Positions 17,865-26,990 of a DNA stretch of 64,000 nucleotides are shown here, piece after piece. The notes below the pieces were generated by a model. That model had not been told where the DNA came from and searched no databases. It worked only from the letters and a program-made list of their open reading frames with translations. The stretch covers positions 434,001 to 498,000 of the forward strand of contig NZ_WRXO01000003.1 in NCBI RefSeq assembly GCF_009758125.1, given 5' to 3'. How positions within the stretch are numbered: position 1 is the first letter of the stretch; each line of letters starts with the position of its first letter. The DNA is from Chitinophaga oryziterrae (GTDB taxonomy: Bacteria; Bacteroidota; Bacteroidia; Chitinophagales; Chitinophagaceae). Made by a program: the position numbers and the translations under genes.

Positions 17865-18542
17865 CTAATAGTTTTCAAACTTCGTCCCCTTTAGGAAAAA
17901 GTCATATGAATATAGCAATTCATTAATTTCCTTTTTCCTTATACGATATTGCTTGGTGTCTATTTGATTCTCTTCTCTGGCTGTGATAAGCCGTTGCAAT
18001 TCCTGTCTTTTGAGATGTCGCTTTTTAGCATTTTGATAATCTTCTATATCTTTTTCACGTTGTCGAACAACATCTTCCCGGATTCTATTTGGGTTTTCTT
18101 GATTGGTTGTTCTTTCGAGAGAATAGCCATTACGATCTATAAATGAAATGTTCTGCTCAAATTGAAAAAAAGGTTCCTGCCTTATGTATTGCTCATAGCC
18201 TTTAGAATCAAATTGAATTTCACCATTTCTTGTAATGATTGTCCACCGATGTCCATTTTCGACGTCGGTTCTCTCAATGTCTTCAATTTCAAAGTCTTCC
18301 TGAAAACTGCTGCAAAAGTCAAAAGTCAGGTTTCGGATTGATTTGAATATCAATGTAGCTGGTGCTATCCAAAAAGTAAATGGAAGTCCTTCAAGCTCGG
18401 GTTTATTCCATGAAAGAATATAGTCTATATCCAAATCCAAGTTTTCTGTCAATCGAAATTGATAAATTTTGCAGTCGTGCCAACCCATTTGTCCAAAGTC
18501 TGCATCCGTCCAAATATACTTTTTTAGTTTGTAGGCTATCAT
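17865..18542 (-). CDS. Hypothetical protein with WHDC motif and basic coiled-coil tail
   Basis: A soluble 225-aa protein without signal peptide. The first 60 residues (WTDADFGQMGWHDCKIYQF, then DLDIDYILSWNKP) form a pattern I associate with a widespread Bacteroidota family of stand-alone hypothetical or immunity-like proteins. I cannot give it a firm name. The last 75 residues are highly charged and probably helical (REDVVRQREKDIEDYQ onward). It is the first gene of a probable pair with the frameshifted gene at 17367-17852. No toxin gene is visible nearby, so an immunity role is only a guess. Confidence 0.65.
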   Translation of the reverse strand: MIAYKLKKYIWTDADFGQMGWHDCKIYQFRLTENLDLDIDYILSWNKPELEGLPFTFWIAPATLIFKSIRNLTFDFCSSFQEDFEIEDIERTDVENGHRWTIITRNGEIQFDSKGYEQYIRQEPFFQFEQNISFIDRNGYSLERTTNQENPNRIREDVVRQREKDIEDYQNAKKRHLKRQELQRLITAREENQIDTKQYRIRKKEINELLYSYDFFLKGTKFENY

Positions 18543-19234
18543 AAATTGCAGAGCGTATTAAATTATTCTTGCTTTCACCAATTTGTGCCCCGACAGCTCG
18601 GAAACGGGGCTTCATTTAGTTTGTTCCCGATTGGAAATATCCATCCAGCTCAATATCAAACAGATTTCAACTTCATTTGTATAAGATAGTTAATTTGAAA
18701 TTACAATTTCAGCATTTTCAGACAAAACCCGGCAATAAACTGCATTATGTGGCTCAAATCATTCGCAAAAAGGATCGAAAACTGTCCCTTGCCCCGCATG
18801 ATGCCGAAATGGGAAGAATTGAGCCGAATAATTTTTAACTTTTTGATCTACTATGAGGTTAGAAATAACGATTTGTACTATCAATGCTAAGCACAACCCG
18901 CTGACTAACAGTGGGTTTTGTCATTTCAGAATTATTGCAGCAATTGTAACTACTTATTATTCAACTGTTGTTGGTTCGAATCCCTTTTTTATTTTACAAT
19001 ATTGCGGCAAACAAGCTTCAGAATTACTTCAATAATCGGCGATAAAGCCATGCATCTATAATCTAATTCTATGAGAAGTCAAATTTTACGAGTATGCAAC
19101 ATTTTTACTCGGTCGGCTGAGAAATACCATTCAAAAAACACATAGATTCTTATGCAGGGAAAGCGGTTGCCTATAGCCGCAAGATTTGATCCCAGCCTTT
19201 TAGCTAATTTTAATGCCAGTTACGGAAAATAAAT
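18543..19234. other. Gap with T-arm-like motif and hairpin
   Basis: No supported gene in 690 bases. At 18772-18798 the sequence ATCGAAAACTGTCC then CCCCGCA closely resembles the motif at 21341-21369. An 8-bp hairpin with 7-nt loop (AACCCGCT 18895-18902, AGTGGGTT 18910-18917) follows. At 18973-18985 there is GTTGGTTCGAATCCC, again T-loop-like. The remainder is AT-rich and unassigned. Confidence 0.5.
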
Positions 19235-19528
19235 TTATAATTCAATTTCCTTGAAATGCTCTACAACTGGGAATGGATCATAATAATGATGCAATAGTTC
19301 CTTCCAATGCAGATAGACATCGGATTGTCTAAAACCTACTGTGTGGTCTTCTAATTTATCCCATTCGACTAACAGAATATATTTGTCGACGTTTTCTAAA
19401 CATTTTTGCAAACTGTGATGACGATAACCAGGTATTGATCTGATATATTGTCCTGCTTTCTTAAAATCTGTTTCAAATTCCGAGTATAGTCCCGGCTTTA
19501 TATACAAAATCGCTACTTCCAATATCAT
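19235..19528 (-). CDS. Antibiotic biosynthesis monooxygenase (ABM) domain protein
   Basis: A 97-aa stand-alone ABM-fold protein. The strand-helix-strand layout is clear: MILEVAILYIKPG, EFETDFKKAGQYI, PGYRHHSLQKC, KYILLVEWDKLEDH, then VYLHWKELLHHYY. Members are dimeric and act as small monooxygenases or as ligand-binding proteins; the substrate cannot be inferred. It stands alone between two T-arm-like motifs, with a hairpin upstream at 19596-19627. The start ATG at 19528 directly precedes the first strand, as usual. Confidence 0.85.
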   Translation of the reverse strand: MILEVAILYIKPGLYSEFETDFKKAGQYIRSIPGYRHHSLQKCLENVDKYILLVEWDKLEDHTVGFRQSDVYLHWKELLHHYYDPFPVVEHFKEIEL

Positions 19529-19595
19529 AATATTAAATTATATTGCTATCCGCAGTTTGGTAATTAAGGAAGATACAAGATACTAAATGATGCTG

Positions 19596-19690
19596 AAAAG
19601 CTTCAAGTTCAATGACTTGAAGCTTTTTTAATTTAAATTAATCCTGTACCTTATTGATTATCAACCTACATTACGTTCGAATCCACTTGG
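19596..19690. repeat. Perfect hairpin followed by T-loop-like motif
   Basis: AAAAGCTTCAAGT (19596-19608) pairs perfectly with ACTTGAAGCTTTT (19615-19627) over a 6-nt loop and ends in a T run, so it can act as a terminator. At 19674-19690 ACGTTCGAATCCACTTG resembles the T-loop motifs found elsewhere in this region. The rest of the 394-base gap 19529-19922 holds nothing I can identify. Confidence 0.55.
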
Positions 19691-19922
19691 TTGAAACTAA
19701 GAATATGCTTTGTTAAATTGAGTATACTAATAGCTACTAAAACGTAGGCTCATTTTCGTTTATTTCATTTTTATTAGATAGCCTCGCAACTGGTATTGTT
19801 CACTTTCATTGGGAATGCATTGGTTTTAATATTCGTAATATAGTTTCTGCATTATTTTTAAAGATCTGCGTAAATTAGTTACTCCTCTTTCCATGTTATT
19901 AATGAAAAGAAATGTAGGTGAA

Positions 19923-20756
19923 CTACATCAAACTTCTGAGTAGTTCTTCCAGTTTTAATTCACCGACTACAGTTTGTGCGCCATTTTCCATAGCTTTTTT
20001 CATAATCTCCGCTGTTCCGGGAGAAAATGCCAACGTTGCCCAACCATCATTTTCCGATTTAAAACCTTCTGCATTTCTTACCGGTGGTAAAACTTTTTTT
20101 GTCGTTTTTATTACACCTTCCGGTAAGTCGGCAATGTGGTGTGCCAGCTGGTCTACGAATATATCTATTTCAGTATCCGGTAAAGCGCGATTGATCCAGC
20201 CATATTGCTCTGCAGTAGCAGCGTCGAATAAATCAGCTCCTAATATAATTTCCAACGCACGACCACGTGTCATTTTTGACGATAGGTATTGTGTAGCTCC
20301 GCCTCCCGGTATAATACCCATCAGCGCTTCACACTGTGCCAGCTTCCCTTTTTCTAAAGAGGCGAAGCACATATCAGCTGCTGCAATAAATTCAGCTCCA
20401 CCGCCACGGGCAATGCCCTTCAATTTTACGATTGTCAGTTGAGGTTGTTCTCTGAGCATTTCGCCAACGGCCTGAAATATGTTTAACCCATCCGGTGCGG
20501 CCTTTATTAATTCGTCTAATATATTCTGTTCTTCAAGAATATTTATATCCACATGGGAGATAAAAAAATCAGGATTCGCACTATCAAACACAATCACTTT
20601 AATATCGTTGTTATTGGATAACTCATCAAGTAGATGCCGTAATGCTTTTATCAAAGAGGCGCTGAGTACGTTAACAGGTGCATTATCTAAGGTGATATTA
20701 GCCACCCCGTTTTCGATGTTGAGATGCAATAAATTGTTATGTTTAGTTGCTGTCAT
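19923..20756 (-). CDS. Enoyl-CoA hydratase/isomerase family protein (crotonase)
   Basis: A cytoplasmic 277-aa crotonase-fold protein. Key regions: ITLDNAPVNVLSASLI near the N-terminus, and the oxyanion-hole helix GIARGGGAEFIAAADMCFA. Next come the acid region with a Glu and GIIPGGGATQYLSS, then the C-terminal trimerisation helices. The substrate may be an acyl-CoA, but the divergence of the first oxyanion segment (SHVDINILEE instead of the usual GAD) means the exact reaction is open. It is divergent from an HxlR regulator starting 105 bp away, which probably controls it. Confidence 0.88.
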   Translation of the reverse strand: MTATKHNNLLHLNIENGVANITLDNAPVNVLSASLIKALRHLLDELSNNNDIKVIVFDSANPDFFISHVDINILEEQNILDELIKAAPDGLNIFQAVGEMLREQPQLTIVKLKGIARGGGAEFIAAADMCFASLEKGKLAQCEALMGIIPGGGATQYLSSKMTRGRALEIILGADLFDAATAEQYGWINRALPDTEIDIFVDQLAHHIADLPEGVIKTTKKVLPPVRNAEGFKSENDGWATLAFSPGTAEIMKKAMENGAQTVVGELKLEELLRSLM

Positions 20757-20861
20757 TTTACTAAAAAGTTTTAAGAATTAATCTCTAATTTTACTACTAT
20801 ACTTAGCAAAAGTAATAGCTGTATTGACTAATCTTAAAAATGCTATAGTAAACCATAGCAC

Positions 20862-21242
20862 ATGACAAAGGAAGAAAATAAGGGGAGACAGTACATTTGT
20901 ACGATAAAGAATGAGCAGGAAATAAAGTATGGGCAAGATGCCTTATATGTTTTGAGTGGCAAATGGCGTATGCCTGTCGTCTTAGCGTTATATAATGGTC
21001 TTCATCGATATCGGGAGATTGCCCAAAGTATCCCTGGAATTACCTTTGCCATGCTGTCAAAAGAGCTGCAATTAATGCAACTTAATAACCTGATAATAAG
21101 AATTGAAGATCCCGATTTCCCAAAAAACATAGAGTATAGGCTTACAGATTATTGTGAGTCTTTGTATCCAATTATGGAAAGTTTGATAAACTGGGGGAAA
21201 CAACATCGAAAAGTGATCAGTTCTAAAACACATCAGGTTTAA
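20862..21242 (+). CDS. HxlR-family transcriptional regulator
   Basis: A 126-aa winged-helix regulator: a Cys near the N-terminus (YICTIKNEQE), then LSGKWRMPVVLALYNG, RYREIAQSIPGIT, MLSKELQLMQLNNL and the wing KNIEYRLTDYC. The extra N-terminal residues make it slightly longer than the copies at 15464 and 22241. It is placed divergently to the crotonase gene, the usual layout for this family with its target. A dispersed repeat begins about 20 bp after its stop. Confidence 0.9.
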   Translation: MTKEENKGRQYICTIKNEQEIKYGQDALYVLSGKWRMPVVLALYNGLHRYREIAQSIPGITFAMLSKELQLMQLNNLIIRIEDPDFPKNIEYRLTDYCESLYPIMESLINWGKQHRKVISSKTHQV

Positions 21243-21260
21243 CAAGTTTTCCTCATTGGA

Positions 21261-21407
21261 ATGTTTGCATGGCATTCACTTTTTGAATACCCCATAATTT
21301 GTATAAAAGATGTCGATTTTAATTAAATCTTCAATTAATAAGTTCGATAACTGTCCATCTGGCCCCGCATAACACAAAAAGCACTGATTTTCAGTGCTTT
21401 TTGTGTT
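21261..21407 (+). repeat. Dispersed repeat copy 1 with T-arm-like end and terminator
   Basis: This unit runs from GTTTGCATGGCATTCAC through TTCACTTTTTGAA, ATTTGTATAAAA and AATTAAATCTTC to AGTTCGATAACTGTCC and GGCCCCGCA (21361-21369). It ends in a perfect 17-bp hairpin (21371-21387 with 21391-21407). Bases 21321-21369 match 24901-24949 with five differences in 49. Bases 21262-21332 match 26990-27060 at roughly three-quarters identity by eye. It fills most of the gap 21243-21546. Confidence 0.75.
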
Positions 21408-21546
21408 GTAGTTACATATAGATTCGAGCACCATTAAATAATGTGTACATAAATCATATCTTCTGATTGCTTCTAACGTATTCTTTCAATGCTGTTTCGT
21501 AGTTATTTAATCCTGCTTGCAAAGCATTTTTGTGCTTTACTGTTAA

Positions 21547-22155
21547 CTAATCTTTTAAGCATCGTACGGAAAAGCCGTGATACTTTCCACCATGGTTTCT
21601 ACCTAAAGCTTCGCTGTCGAATCGCAAATACCAAGCCCAGGCATCCACATCGTCGTACGCTGTACTACTCCAAAATAATAAAGTGCCATTATTTAAAGGA
21701 ATAAATCCGCTTTTACCACGAAAACTGCTGTATAAAGCTGTAAATCCACTTAAATTTGTTGCACCAACGTTTGGGCTTGACCAAAATTCCGTACCTGTTG
21801 CTTTCATTTTTCCGCCTGCTACAATTTCGCCACCAAGAAATTCTGCCAATATCGACCATTCTTTATCCGTTGGTATGTGCCAGCCTTTTGGACAAAGTTT
21901 ACCAGTATTTAAGGCATGCCAATTATACAAAGCACCTGTAGTTTCCTTATTAGTCTCCTTATCATCGTACCAGCAATATCCTGGTGAATTTAGCTCATAC
22001 CAAGCGTCAGCAGTATCTGATATAAATGGGATTTCAGTACCATCATTGTATTTTGTGGTTTTTAAGTTTTCTACCATCCATACTTGTGTTCCAATTGATA
22101 TTGTATGATAAACATTACCGTCAATATCAGTAATTATTTCTGTGTCCTTGTCCAT
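21547..22155 (-). CDS. FISUMP-domain protein (Fibrobacter succinogenes major paralogous domain)
   Basis: About 202 aa, consisting almost wholly of one FISUMP domain, a C-type-lectin-like fold common in Bacteroidota surface proteins. Hallmarks: DGNVYHTISIGTQVWMVENL, the YCWYDD segment, GALYNWHALNTGKLCPKGWH, WSILAEFLGG, and the closing FSVRCLKD. I start at ATG 22155, since the first codon of the open frame is a TTG. No signal peptide is seen, which is unusual for the family; either it is cytoplasmic or the true start lies in a lost upstream part. It is divergent from an HxlR gene 85 bp away. Confidence 0.85.
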   Translation of the reverse strand: MDKDTEIITDIDGNVYHTISIGTQVWMVENLKTTKYNDGTEIPFISDTADAWYELNSPGYCWYDDKETNKETTGALYNWHALNTGKLCPKGWHIPTDKEWSILAEFLGGEIVAGGKMKATGTEFWSSPNVGATNLSGFTALYSSFRGKSGFIPLNNGTLLFWSSTAYDDVDAWAWYLRFDSEALGRNHGGKYHGFSVRCLKD

Positions 22156-22240
22156 TATTTTGATTGTTGAATGCAAATGTATTTATAAAACCGGTGTACT
22201 TTTGATACCAATATCCTAAAGGATACCAAACGGTTTAATT

Positions 22241-22573
22241 ATGAAAGGAATGACAGAAGAACAGGCAATGAAGTATTTGCAGGATACATTGTTTGTCGTG
22301 GGCGGTAAATGGAAACTCCCAATATTGAGAGCAATACATAGTGGAAATTATCGCTTTCGCGATATACAACGAAGTGTGCCTTTAATTACAACGAGGGTTC
22401 TATCAAAAGAATTGAAACACCTTGAAGAGAACAAGTTAGTAATCAGAACGGTTTATCACTCGCCACTTGCAGTTGAGTATAAAGTGTCTGACTACACGCT
22501 TTCTCTATTGCCTGTCATTAAAGAAATGATTTTATGGGGTAAAAATCACAGAGAGAAAATTAGAGAGAAATAA
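22241..22573 (+). CDS. HxlR-family transcriptional regulator
   Basis: A 110-aa winged helix: VVGGKWKLPILRAIHSG, YRFRDIQRSVPLITTRVLSKEL, then the wing AVEYKVSDYTLSLLP. It has no N-terminal Cys segment, so it differs from the copy at 15464. It is divergent from the FISUMP gene, probably its target. Its stop lies two bases from the end of a truncated AraC gene on the other strand. Confidence 0.9.
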   Translation: MKGMTEEQAMKYLQDTLFVVGGKWKLPILRAIHSGNYRFRDIQRSVPLITTRVLSKELKHLEENKLVIRTVYHSPLAVEYKVSDYTLSLLPVIKEMILWGKNHREKIREK

Positions 22574-22575
22574 TA

Positions 22576-22803
22576 TCAATTAAAACCCACTCTAAACGCC
22601 AACGGACTCATGCCACTTTTACTTTTAAACAATTTGCTGAAAGATTGTGGATGTTCAAAACCTGATTCATAAGCAATTTCGCTGATTGATAAATTTGTCG
22701 CAGACAGTTTTTCTTTCGCTTTTTCAATCAACTTGTTGTGTAGGTATTGTTGTGTGCTTTGTCCTGTCAATGAGCCTACACTATTATTTAAATCCGTACT
22801 TAT
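22576..22803 (-). pseudogene. 3' fragment of an AraC-family regulator
   Basis: Only the last part of the AraC DNA-binding domain remains: from a stop at 22804-22806 the frame reads STDLNNSVGSLTGQSTQQY, then HNKLIEKAKEKL, ISEIAYESGFEHPQSFSKLF and SPLAFRVGFN. It is very similar to the end of the intact AraC gene at 27170-28057 (HEKLIAKAKEKL, SEIAYALGFEHAQSFSTLF). The ligand-binding half and the first HTH are missing. The break lies 20 bp from a 17-base sequence that recurs at 29311-29327, hinting that recombination made it. Confidence 0.8.
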
Positions 22804-23141
22804 CTAAAAGAGCAAGTTGTCCCCTTCTCTCCGCAAGCTGGAAAGGACAAATTATCGAAAGATGGTTTGTCTTTTTTTCATTTTCGGGTGTATGGGTCTA
22901 CAGGTTGGTAATTAGCTTGAAAATGAAATTTATTTAGAGATCAAGTTGCATTCCTGGAAACTTAACAAGCCTTAAGAGGTAGTGGTAAAATGGGTTAAAA
23001 ATCTATCCTGATGATACATATTTTTCTTTTGGCAGCAAATTTTTAATGACGCAGATATCACAACAAGGAGCTGAATACTGTAAGCGGAGATCGGCGCAAA
23101 GAAATAATTAGCTACATTTACGCAACTTTTATCATTTACCT
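22804..23141. other. Gap: short exact repeat and upstream region of the Kelch gene
   Basis: CCTTCTCTCCGCAAGCT at 22823-22839 is identical to 29311-29327. The rest is non-coding as far as I can see. TACATTTAC at about 23113 resembles a Bacteroidota -7 element about 25 bases before the Kelch gene, but no clear -33 TTTG is present, so I do not claim a promoter. Confidence 0.45.
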
Positions 23142-24776
23142 ATGAAGTTGTATTGCTATGTTCTAGGCGTTTTATGCCTTAGTTTACTGGTTTGTTGTAA
23201 GAAAGAGAAAGTTAAGGATACACCATTACCTCCCATCATTAATCCAAATCTTACATTGATTTCTGCAGATGTGGAAAATAATGATGCCGTTCATATCGAA
23301 GGTAAACTCATTCTGCCAGCCTGGTTAGAGAGCCCTATTTGCGGCATCGTATATAGTGCAGATTCCATCCCTACAGTGTACAGTTCAGGGAAAATTGTCC
23401 TTGAGAATGTCCATGACTCTGTTAATGTAAGTTATACTATTAAGGATTTGTCGCGTTGGAAAAATTATACATTCCGATTGTTTATAATGACGGCAAAAGA
23501 AACCTGGTACAGCCAGTCGAAACAGGTAATTCCTCCCAGCTTTCAAATAGCGCCGCTCAAAGATTCGGTTATTTCCAGGAATACAATATTAAAGATCTAT
23601 TTGACAGAACCTATACCAACTGATCAGACAAACGGTTTTGAAGTGTATGTAGGTAATAAAAAAGTAGACAGCATAAATGTTGTTGTTGATGCGTCCGGAA
23701 GTATTACGTTTCTTGTGCCGATCGACTATAGTCCGGGCACAGCTATCACGATCAAAAAAGGCTCATATAGCCAAAGTATTGTTCCTGATATTCCTGTATT
23801 GTCCGGTTATTGGAGGCGGATTTCATCGCATGACGGTTTTCTCGCTGACAATGCCGCTTATTTTACATTGGGCAATAAAGGATATATTATAGGGGGACAT
23901 AAATACCTGTCGGAAATGCAACCAATTAATACTGTTTGGGAAATAGATCTGACCACTTACGAATGGAAAAAGAAGAATCCGTTTCCTACAACACTCCACA
24001 GTGGTATGGCCGTCACCGTTAATAATAAAGCATACTTGTTTGGAGGTGTAACAGACGGCTCTACACCTAACGACAAGGTATGGGAATATGATGCTGTATC
24101 GGATAGCTGGCAAAGTATCAGCAACATGACTGACGCTGTTGTTGGAACTCCAATTGGTCGCCTGAGGATGACCATGGCGGTTTACAATAATAAGATTTAC
24201 ATGGGTGGCGGTGTAAGGTTAATGGGATCACCAAATCCCTACGAGTATTGGTATACGCAATATTGGGTAACGTTTGATCCGGCTACGCTTACCTGGGGGA
24301 AACTCCCGCAGTTAACAAATAATAATTCGATACAAAGTATGACCGCCTATGCGTATGATAATAAGTTATATTTATTCGGTGGTGATAATACCAGCCATCA
24401 ATCAGGTGAAAACTTTGCGCTCGATTTCATTAACAATACCTGGTCCAAACCTAATGTTACACGTTCATTACCACCTAGAACAGGAGTATCTGTTATCCGT
24501 AAAAATAATACCACGTTTTTCTTCGGGGGGTATCAATATAAATCCAGTACCGGTCCGTCCGGAGGTAGATTTGGTGTTATCCCGGAGTTCTGGAAAATGG
24601 ATGCAAACCAGCAGTTTACGCAATTGGCAAGTGCCAGTACGTACGAGTTTGTATCCGGATTGAACAGGAATACTCCAATTTTTGCGACAGCCAACGGATT
24701 TATCGTATATAATGCGCTCACGTGGAATGGAGACAATACATTGACTAGAGCTGTAATAGAGTATGTACCGGAGTAA
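23142..24776 (+). CDS. Kelch-repeat lipoprotein with IPT-like region
   Basis: A 544-aa exported lipoprotein (signal and lipobox LLVCCKK, Cys about 18). Residues about 30-215 look like immunoglobulin-like/IPT domains (SADVENNDAVHIEGKL; SGSITFLVPIDYSPG). From about residue 220 there are Kelch-type blades: NAAYFTLGNKGYIIGG, NTVWEIDLTTYEW, AVTVNNKAYLFGG, DKVWEYDAVSDSW, AVYNNKIYMGGG, YAYDNKLYLFGG and FFFGG, forming a beta-propeller. Such proteins bind carbohydrate or protein at the cell surface; no catalytic residues are evident. It stands alone, with a dispersed repeat 97 bp downstream. Confidence 0.9.
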   Translation: MKLYCYVLGVLCLSLLVCCKKEKVKDTPLPPIINPNLTLISADVENNDAVHIEGKLILPAWLESPICGIVYSADSIPTVYSSGKIVLENVHDSVNVSYTIKDLSRWKNYTFRLFIMTAKETWYSQSKQVIPPSFQIAPLKDSVISRNTILKIYLTEPIPTDQTNGFEVYVGNKKVDSINVVVDASGSITFLVPIDYSPGTAITIKKGSYSQSIVPDIPVLSGYWRRISSHDGFLADNAAYFTLGNKGYIIGGHKYLSEMQPINTVWEIDLTTYEWKKKNPFPTTLHSGMAVTVNNKAYLFGGVTDGSTPNDKVWEYDAVSDSWQSISNMTDAVVGTPIGRLRMTMAVYNNKIYMGGGVRLMGSPNPYEYWYTQYWVTFDPATLTWGKLPQLTNNNSIQSMTAYAYDNKLYLFGGDNTSHQSGENFALDFINNTWSKPNVTRSLPPRTGVSVIRKNNTTFFFGGYQYKSSTGPSGGRFGVIPEFWKMDANQQFTQLASASTYEFVSGLNRNTPIFATANGFIVYNALTWNGDNTLTRAVIEYVPE

Positions 24777-24872
24777 TTGAGGACAGATTAATGAAATAAT
24801 GAAAAAAGAGTACAAAGTGCCAGTCATGGTCGGAGGAAATAATTTAGAACTGGCTTGAACCAGAAAACAAAG

Positions 24873-24988
24873 GATGATTTGTATAAAACACGTCAATTTT
24901 AATCAAATCTTCAATTAATAAGTTCGATAACAGTCCAACAGGACCCGCAGGCTTTAAGCCTTCAAGTCGAAAGATTTGAAGGCTTTTT
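24873..24988 (+). repeat. Dispersed repeat copy 2 with T-arm-like end and terminator
   Basis: It shares GATTTGTATAAAA, AATTTTAATCAAATCTTC and TTAATAAGTTCGATAAC with copy 1 and ends in GGACCCGCA. Directly after comes the hairpin AAGCCTTCAA (24956-24965) with TTGAAGGCTT (24976-24985) and a T run. Bases 24947-24986 recur at 29321-29360 with three differences in 40. The gap 24777-25217 around it holds no gene that I can support. Confidence 0.75.
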
Positions 24989-25217
24989 CCCTCATTTCCA
25001 AATCATAAAATATTCCTTTAGAAAAGATCATTTGTATCGTTGCTTTTGTGTTACCATTCAGAAAGCGCACACCATAGAGAATTTTCGGGATATGGTCATA
25101 GCGGAATTAAGATAGTTTCGTACGGGTAAAATGGACCTTTCAAGACATTAAATTTGGACTTTTCAGGACAGTATATCGGAAGTTTATGGACGATCTTGCA
25201 GCATAAACTTTTTGAAA

Positions 25218-26120
25218 ATGGAACACAAAAACGCTTTCATTATTACCGGACCAACTTCGGGTATCGGGTATGCCACAGCATTAGAATTGGCAAAATATGG
25301 TACTGTAATTATGGTTGGCAGAAACCAGGATAAACTGAATCAGGTAAAAAAAGATATTGAAGGGATTGGACAAAAGGCAATACCAATAATATGTGACATT
25401 TCAGATATTAAAAGTGTCAGGCAAGCTGCACAGCAAATCATCGAACTCCAACTCCCGATTGGAGGACTACTCAACAATGCTGGTATTATGCAGACCAAAG
25501 TAAAAAAGAATGCGCAGGGATGGGATATGACATTCGCCACAAACCACCTGGGTGCATTCGCGTTGACCGAAGCACTCGTATCTCATCTTCCGGACGGAGC
25601 GAATGTAGCTTTTATTGCTTCTGCCTTAGAAGATCCTGAACGTAAACCAGCTAAAATTATGGGAATGAAAGGTGCCCGTTACCTCTCTGCAGAAGCAAGT
25701 GCCCGTGGGGAGTGGCAAGCCGGCGGTTCTAAAATGGCAGGAATAGACGCATATGCCACGTCAAAACTGTGTGTGCTGGCTTCAACTATGGCTTTAGCGC
25801 GGGAAAACCCGCGGTTACATGTTAATGCTATAGAACCTGGAATAACCCGGGGTACGGGTTTGGGTGCTGAAAATGTAAATGCTTTCGTACATTTCCTGTT
25901 TGGGTATCTTATGTCCATAATTCCTCCTTTCTCAAAATACAGCAGTACACCTGAAAAGTCAGCAAAAGTAATTGCAAAGGTGCTGACTGATAAATCAGGT
26001 AAAACGGGTATCTATTTTGATGAAAAAGGTGAGCCGATGCTCGGCTCTGCCTTATCCCGTGATCCTGCATTCCAGGAGCGTGTTATTGCAGAGACAAGGG
26101 CATTATTACAGAAAGTATAA
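25218..26120 (+). CDS. Short-chain dehydrogenase/reductase
   Basis: An NAD(P)-dependent oxidoreductase of about 300 aa, cytoplasmic. The cofactor loop TGPTSGIG is at 10-17 after choosing ATG 25218 (an in-frame TTG lies two codons earlier). NNAG is near 87-90, the active-site Ser in IASALED (about 135), and the Tyr and Lys in YATSK (179 and 183). CDISD near residue 60 marks the Asp that contacts adenine. After the catalytic helix the insert AEPGITRGTG-type segment (IEPGITRGTG) is typical of the family. The substrate is unknown. It is followed by an AraC gene after 13 bp, so the two likely form an operon. Confidence 0.92.
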   Translation: MEHKNAFIITGPTSGIGYATALELAKYGTVIMVGRNQDKLNQVKKDIEGIGQKAIPIICDISDIKSVRQAAQQIIELQLPIGGLLNNAGIMQTKVKKNAQGWDMTFATNHLGAFALTEALVSHLPDGANVAFIASALEDPERKPAKIMGMKGARYLSAEASARGEWQAGGSKMAGIDAYATSKLCVLASTMALARENPRLHVNAIEPGITRGTGLGAENVNAFVHFLFGYLMSIIPPFSKYSSTPEKSAKVIAKVLTDKSGKTGIYFDEKGEPMLGSALSRDPAFQERVIAETRALLQKV

Positions 26121-26133
26121 TAATATATTTGCA

Positions 26134-26940
26134 ATGAGAAAAGAAACATCAGGCTTTCGTTATGTGGTAGATGAAATTTCAACTGAACATTTCATTCCTG
26201 AACATTATTTTGTACACGTTGCTAAAGGCTTAGTAATACTTTATGACGGCAATAAATATGTAGAGCTACAACCCGGACAATGTTGCATCGCCCGTAAGAA
26301 CCGGCTGGGCCGCTATTATAAGATGAAAGAGAATGATGAACTGAATAAAACGATCTTCGCGCTTGATGTTACTTTTCTCAGGAAATTTCAGGAGCGGCAC
26401 AAAACAACAATAACGAATTTCAAATCCCCTGAGACATTCATTCGTATCACCCCTAACGATCTATTGCAGCATTACATCAGATCGCTGGAACCCTATTACA
26501 ATTCAGGGCAAATAAGCGAGCCTTTTGCTGACGTAAAACGGGAAGAACTATTGATAATGCTGCTTCAGTCACAACCAGAACTGGCAGGCCTTTTTTTCGA
26601 CTACGGCATTCCTGCAAAAATCAACATAGAAGAGTTTATGGTACAGAATTATAAATTCAATGTAAGTGTTGACCAACTGGCATTTCTAACCGGGCGAAGT
26701 TTATCTGCGTTCAAAAGAGATTTTAAGCAAACATTCAACGAAACACCCAGCCGATGGCTCGTGCGAAAACGCTTAGAGGAAGCCCGTTTTTTAATTGAAA
26801 AGAAAAACCAAAAGCCCTCTGAAATATTTCTTGATATGGGTTTCGAGACCTTATCACATTTTTCATTTGCTTTCAGAAAATTATTCGGGCTGAGCCCGAC
26901 CGAACTAGTCAGTCAAAAAAAGAATGGCAGTTATATTTAA
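26134..26940 (+). CDS. AraC-family transcriptional regulator
   Basis: The ATG at 26134, 13 bp after the SDR stop, fits better than the long upstream extension that overlaps the SDR. The product is about 268 aa. The N-terminal part is a cupin-like sensor (HYFVHVAKGLVILYDGNKYVELQPGQ), and the C-terminal part is the AraC double HTH (VSVDQLAFLTGRSLSAFKRDF; PSRWLVRKRLEEARFLI; SEIFLDMGFETLSHFSFAFRK). It probably autoregulates the SDR-AraC operon in response to a small molecule. Dispersed repeat copy 3 begins 50 bp after its stop. Confidence 0.92.
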   Translation: MRKETSGFRYVVDEISTEHFIPEHYFVHVAKGLVILYDGNKYVELQPGQCCIARKNRLGRYYKMKENDELNKTIFALDVTFLRKFQERHKTTITNFKSPETFIRITPNDLLQHYIRSLEPYYNSGQISEPFADVKREELLIMLLQSQPELAGLFFDYGIPAKINIEEFMVQNYKFNVSVDQLAFLTGRSLSAFKRDFKQTFNETPSRWLVRKRLEEARFLIEKKNQKPSEIFLDMGFETLSHFSFAFRKLFGLSPTELVSQKKNGSYI

Positions 26941-26990
26941 TGCTATACTAATTATTTCTTTCTAGCCAGGATTCTTTTTGATAATCCCGT

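Noticed and set aside
17865..18542. Toxin-immunity locus
   Set aside because: The protein has an immunity-like flavour, but no toxin, Rhs or secretion gene lies nearby, so I left it as hypothetical.
22686..22937. Plus-strand frame over the AraC fragment
   Set aside because: It is the complement of the AraC 3' end plus non-coding sequence; no independent support.
26017..26133. N-terminal extension of the AraC gene into the SDR gene
   Set aside because: The extension is an out-of-frame reading of the SDR 3' end; ATG 26134 directly after the SDR stop gives the expected AraC start.
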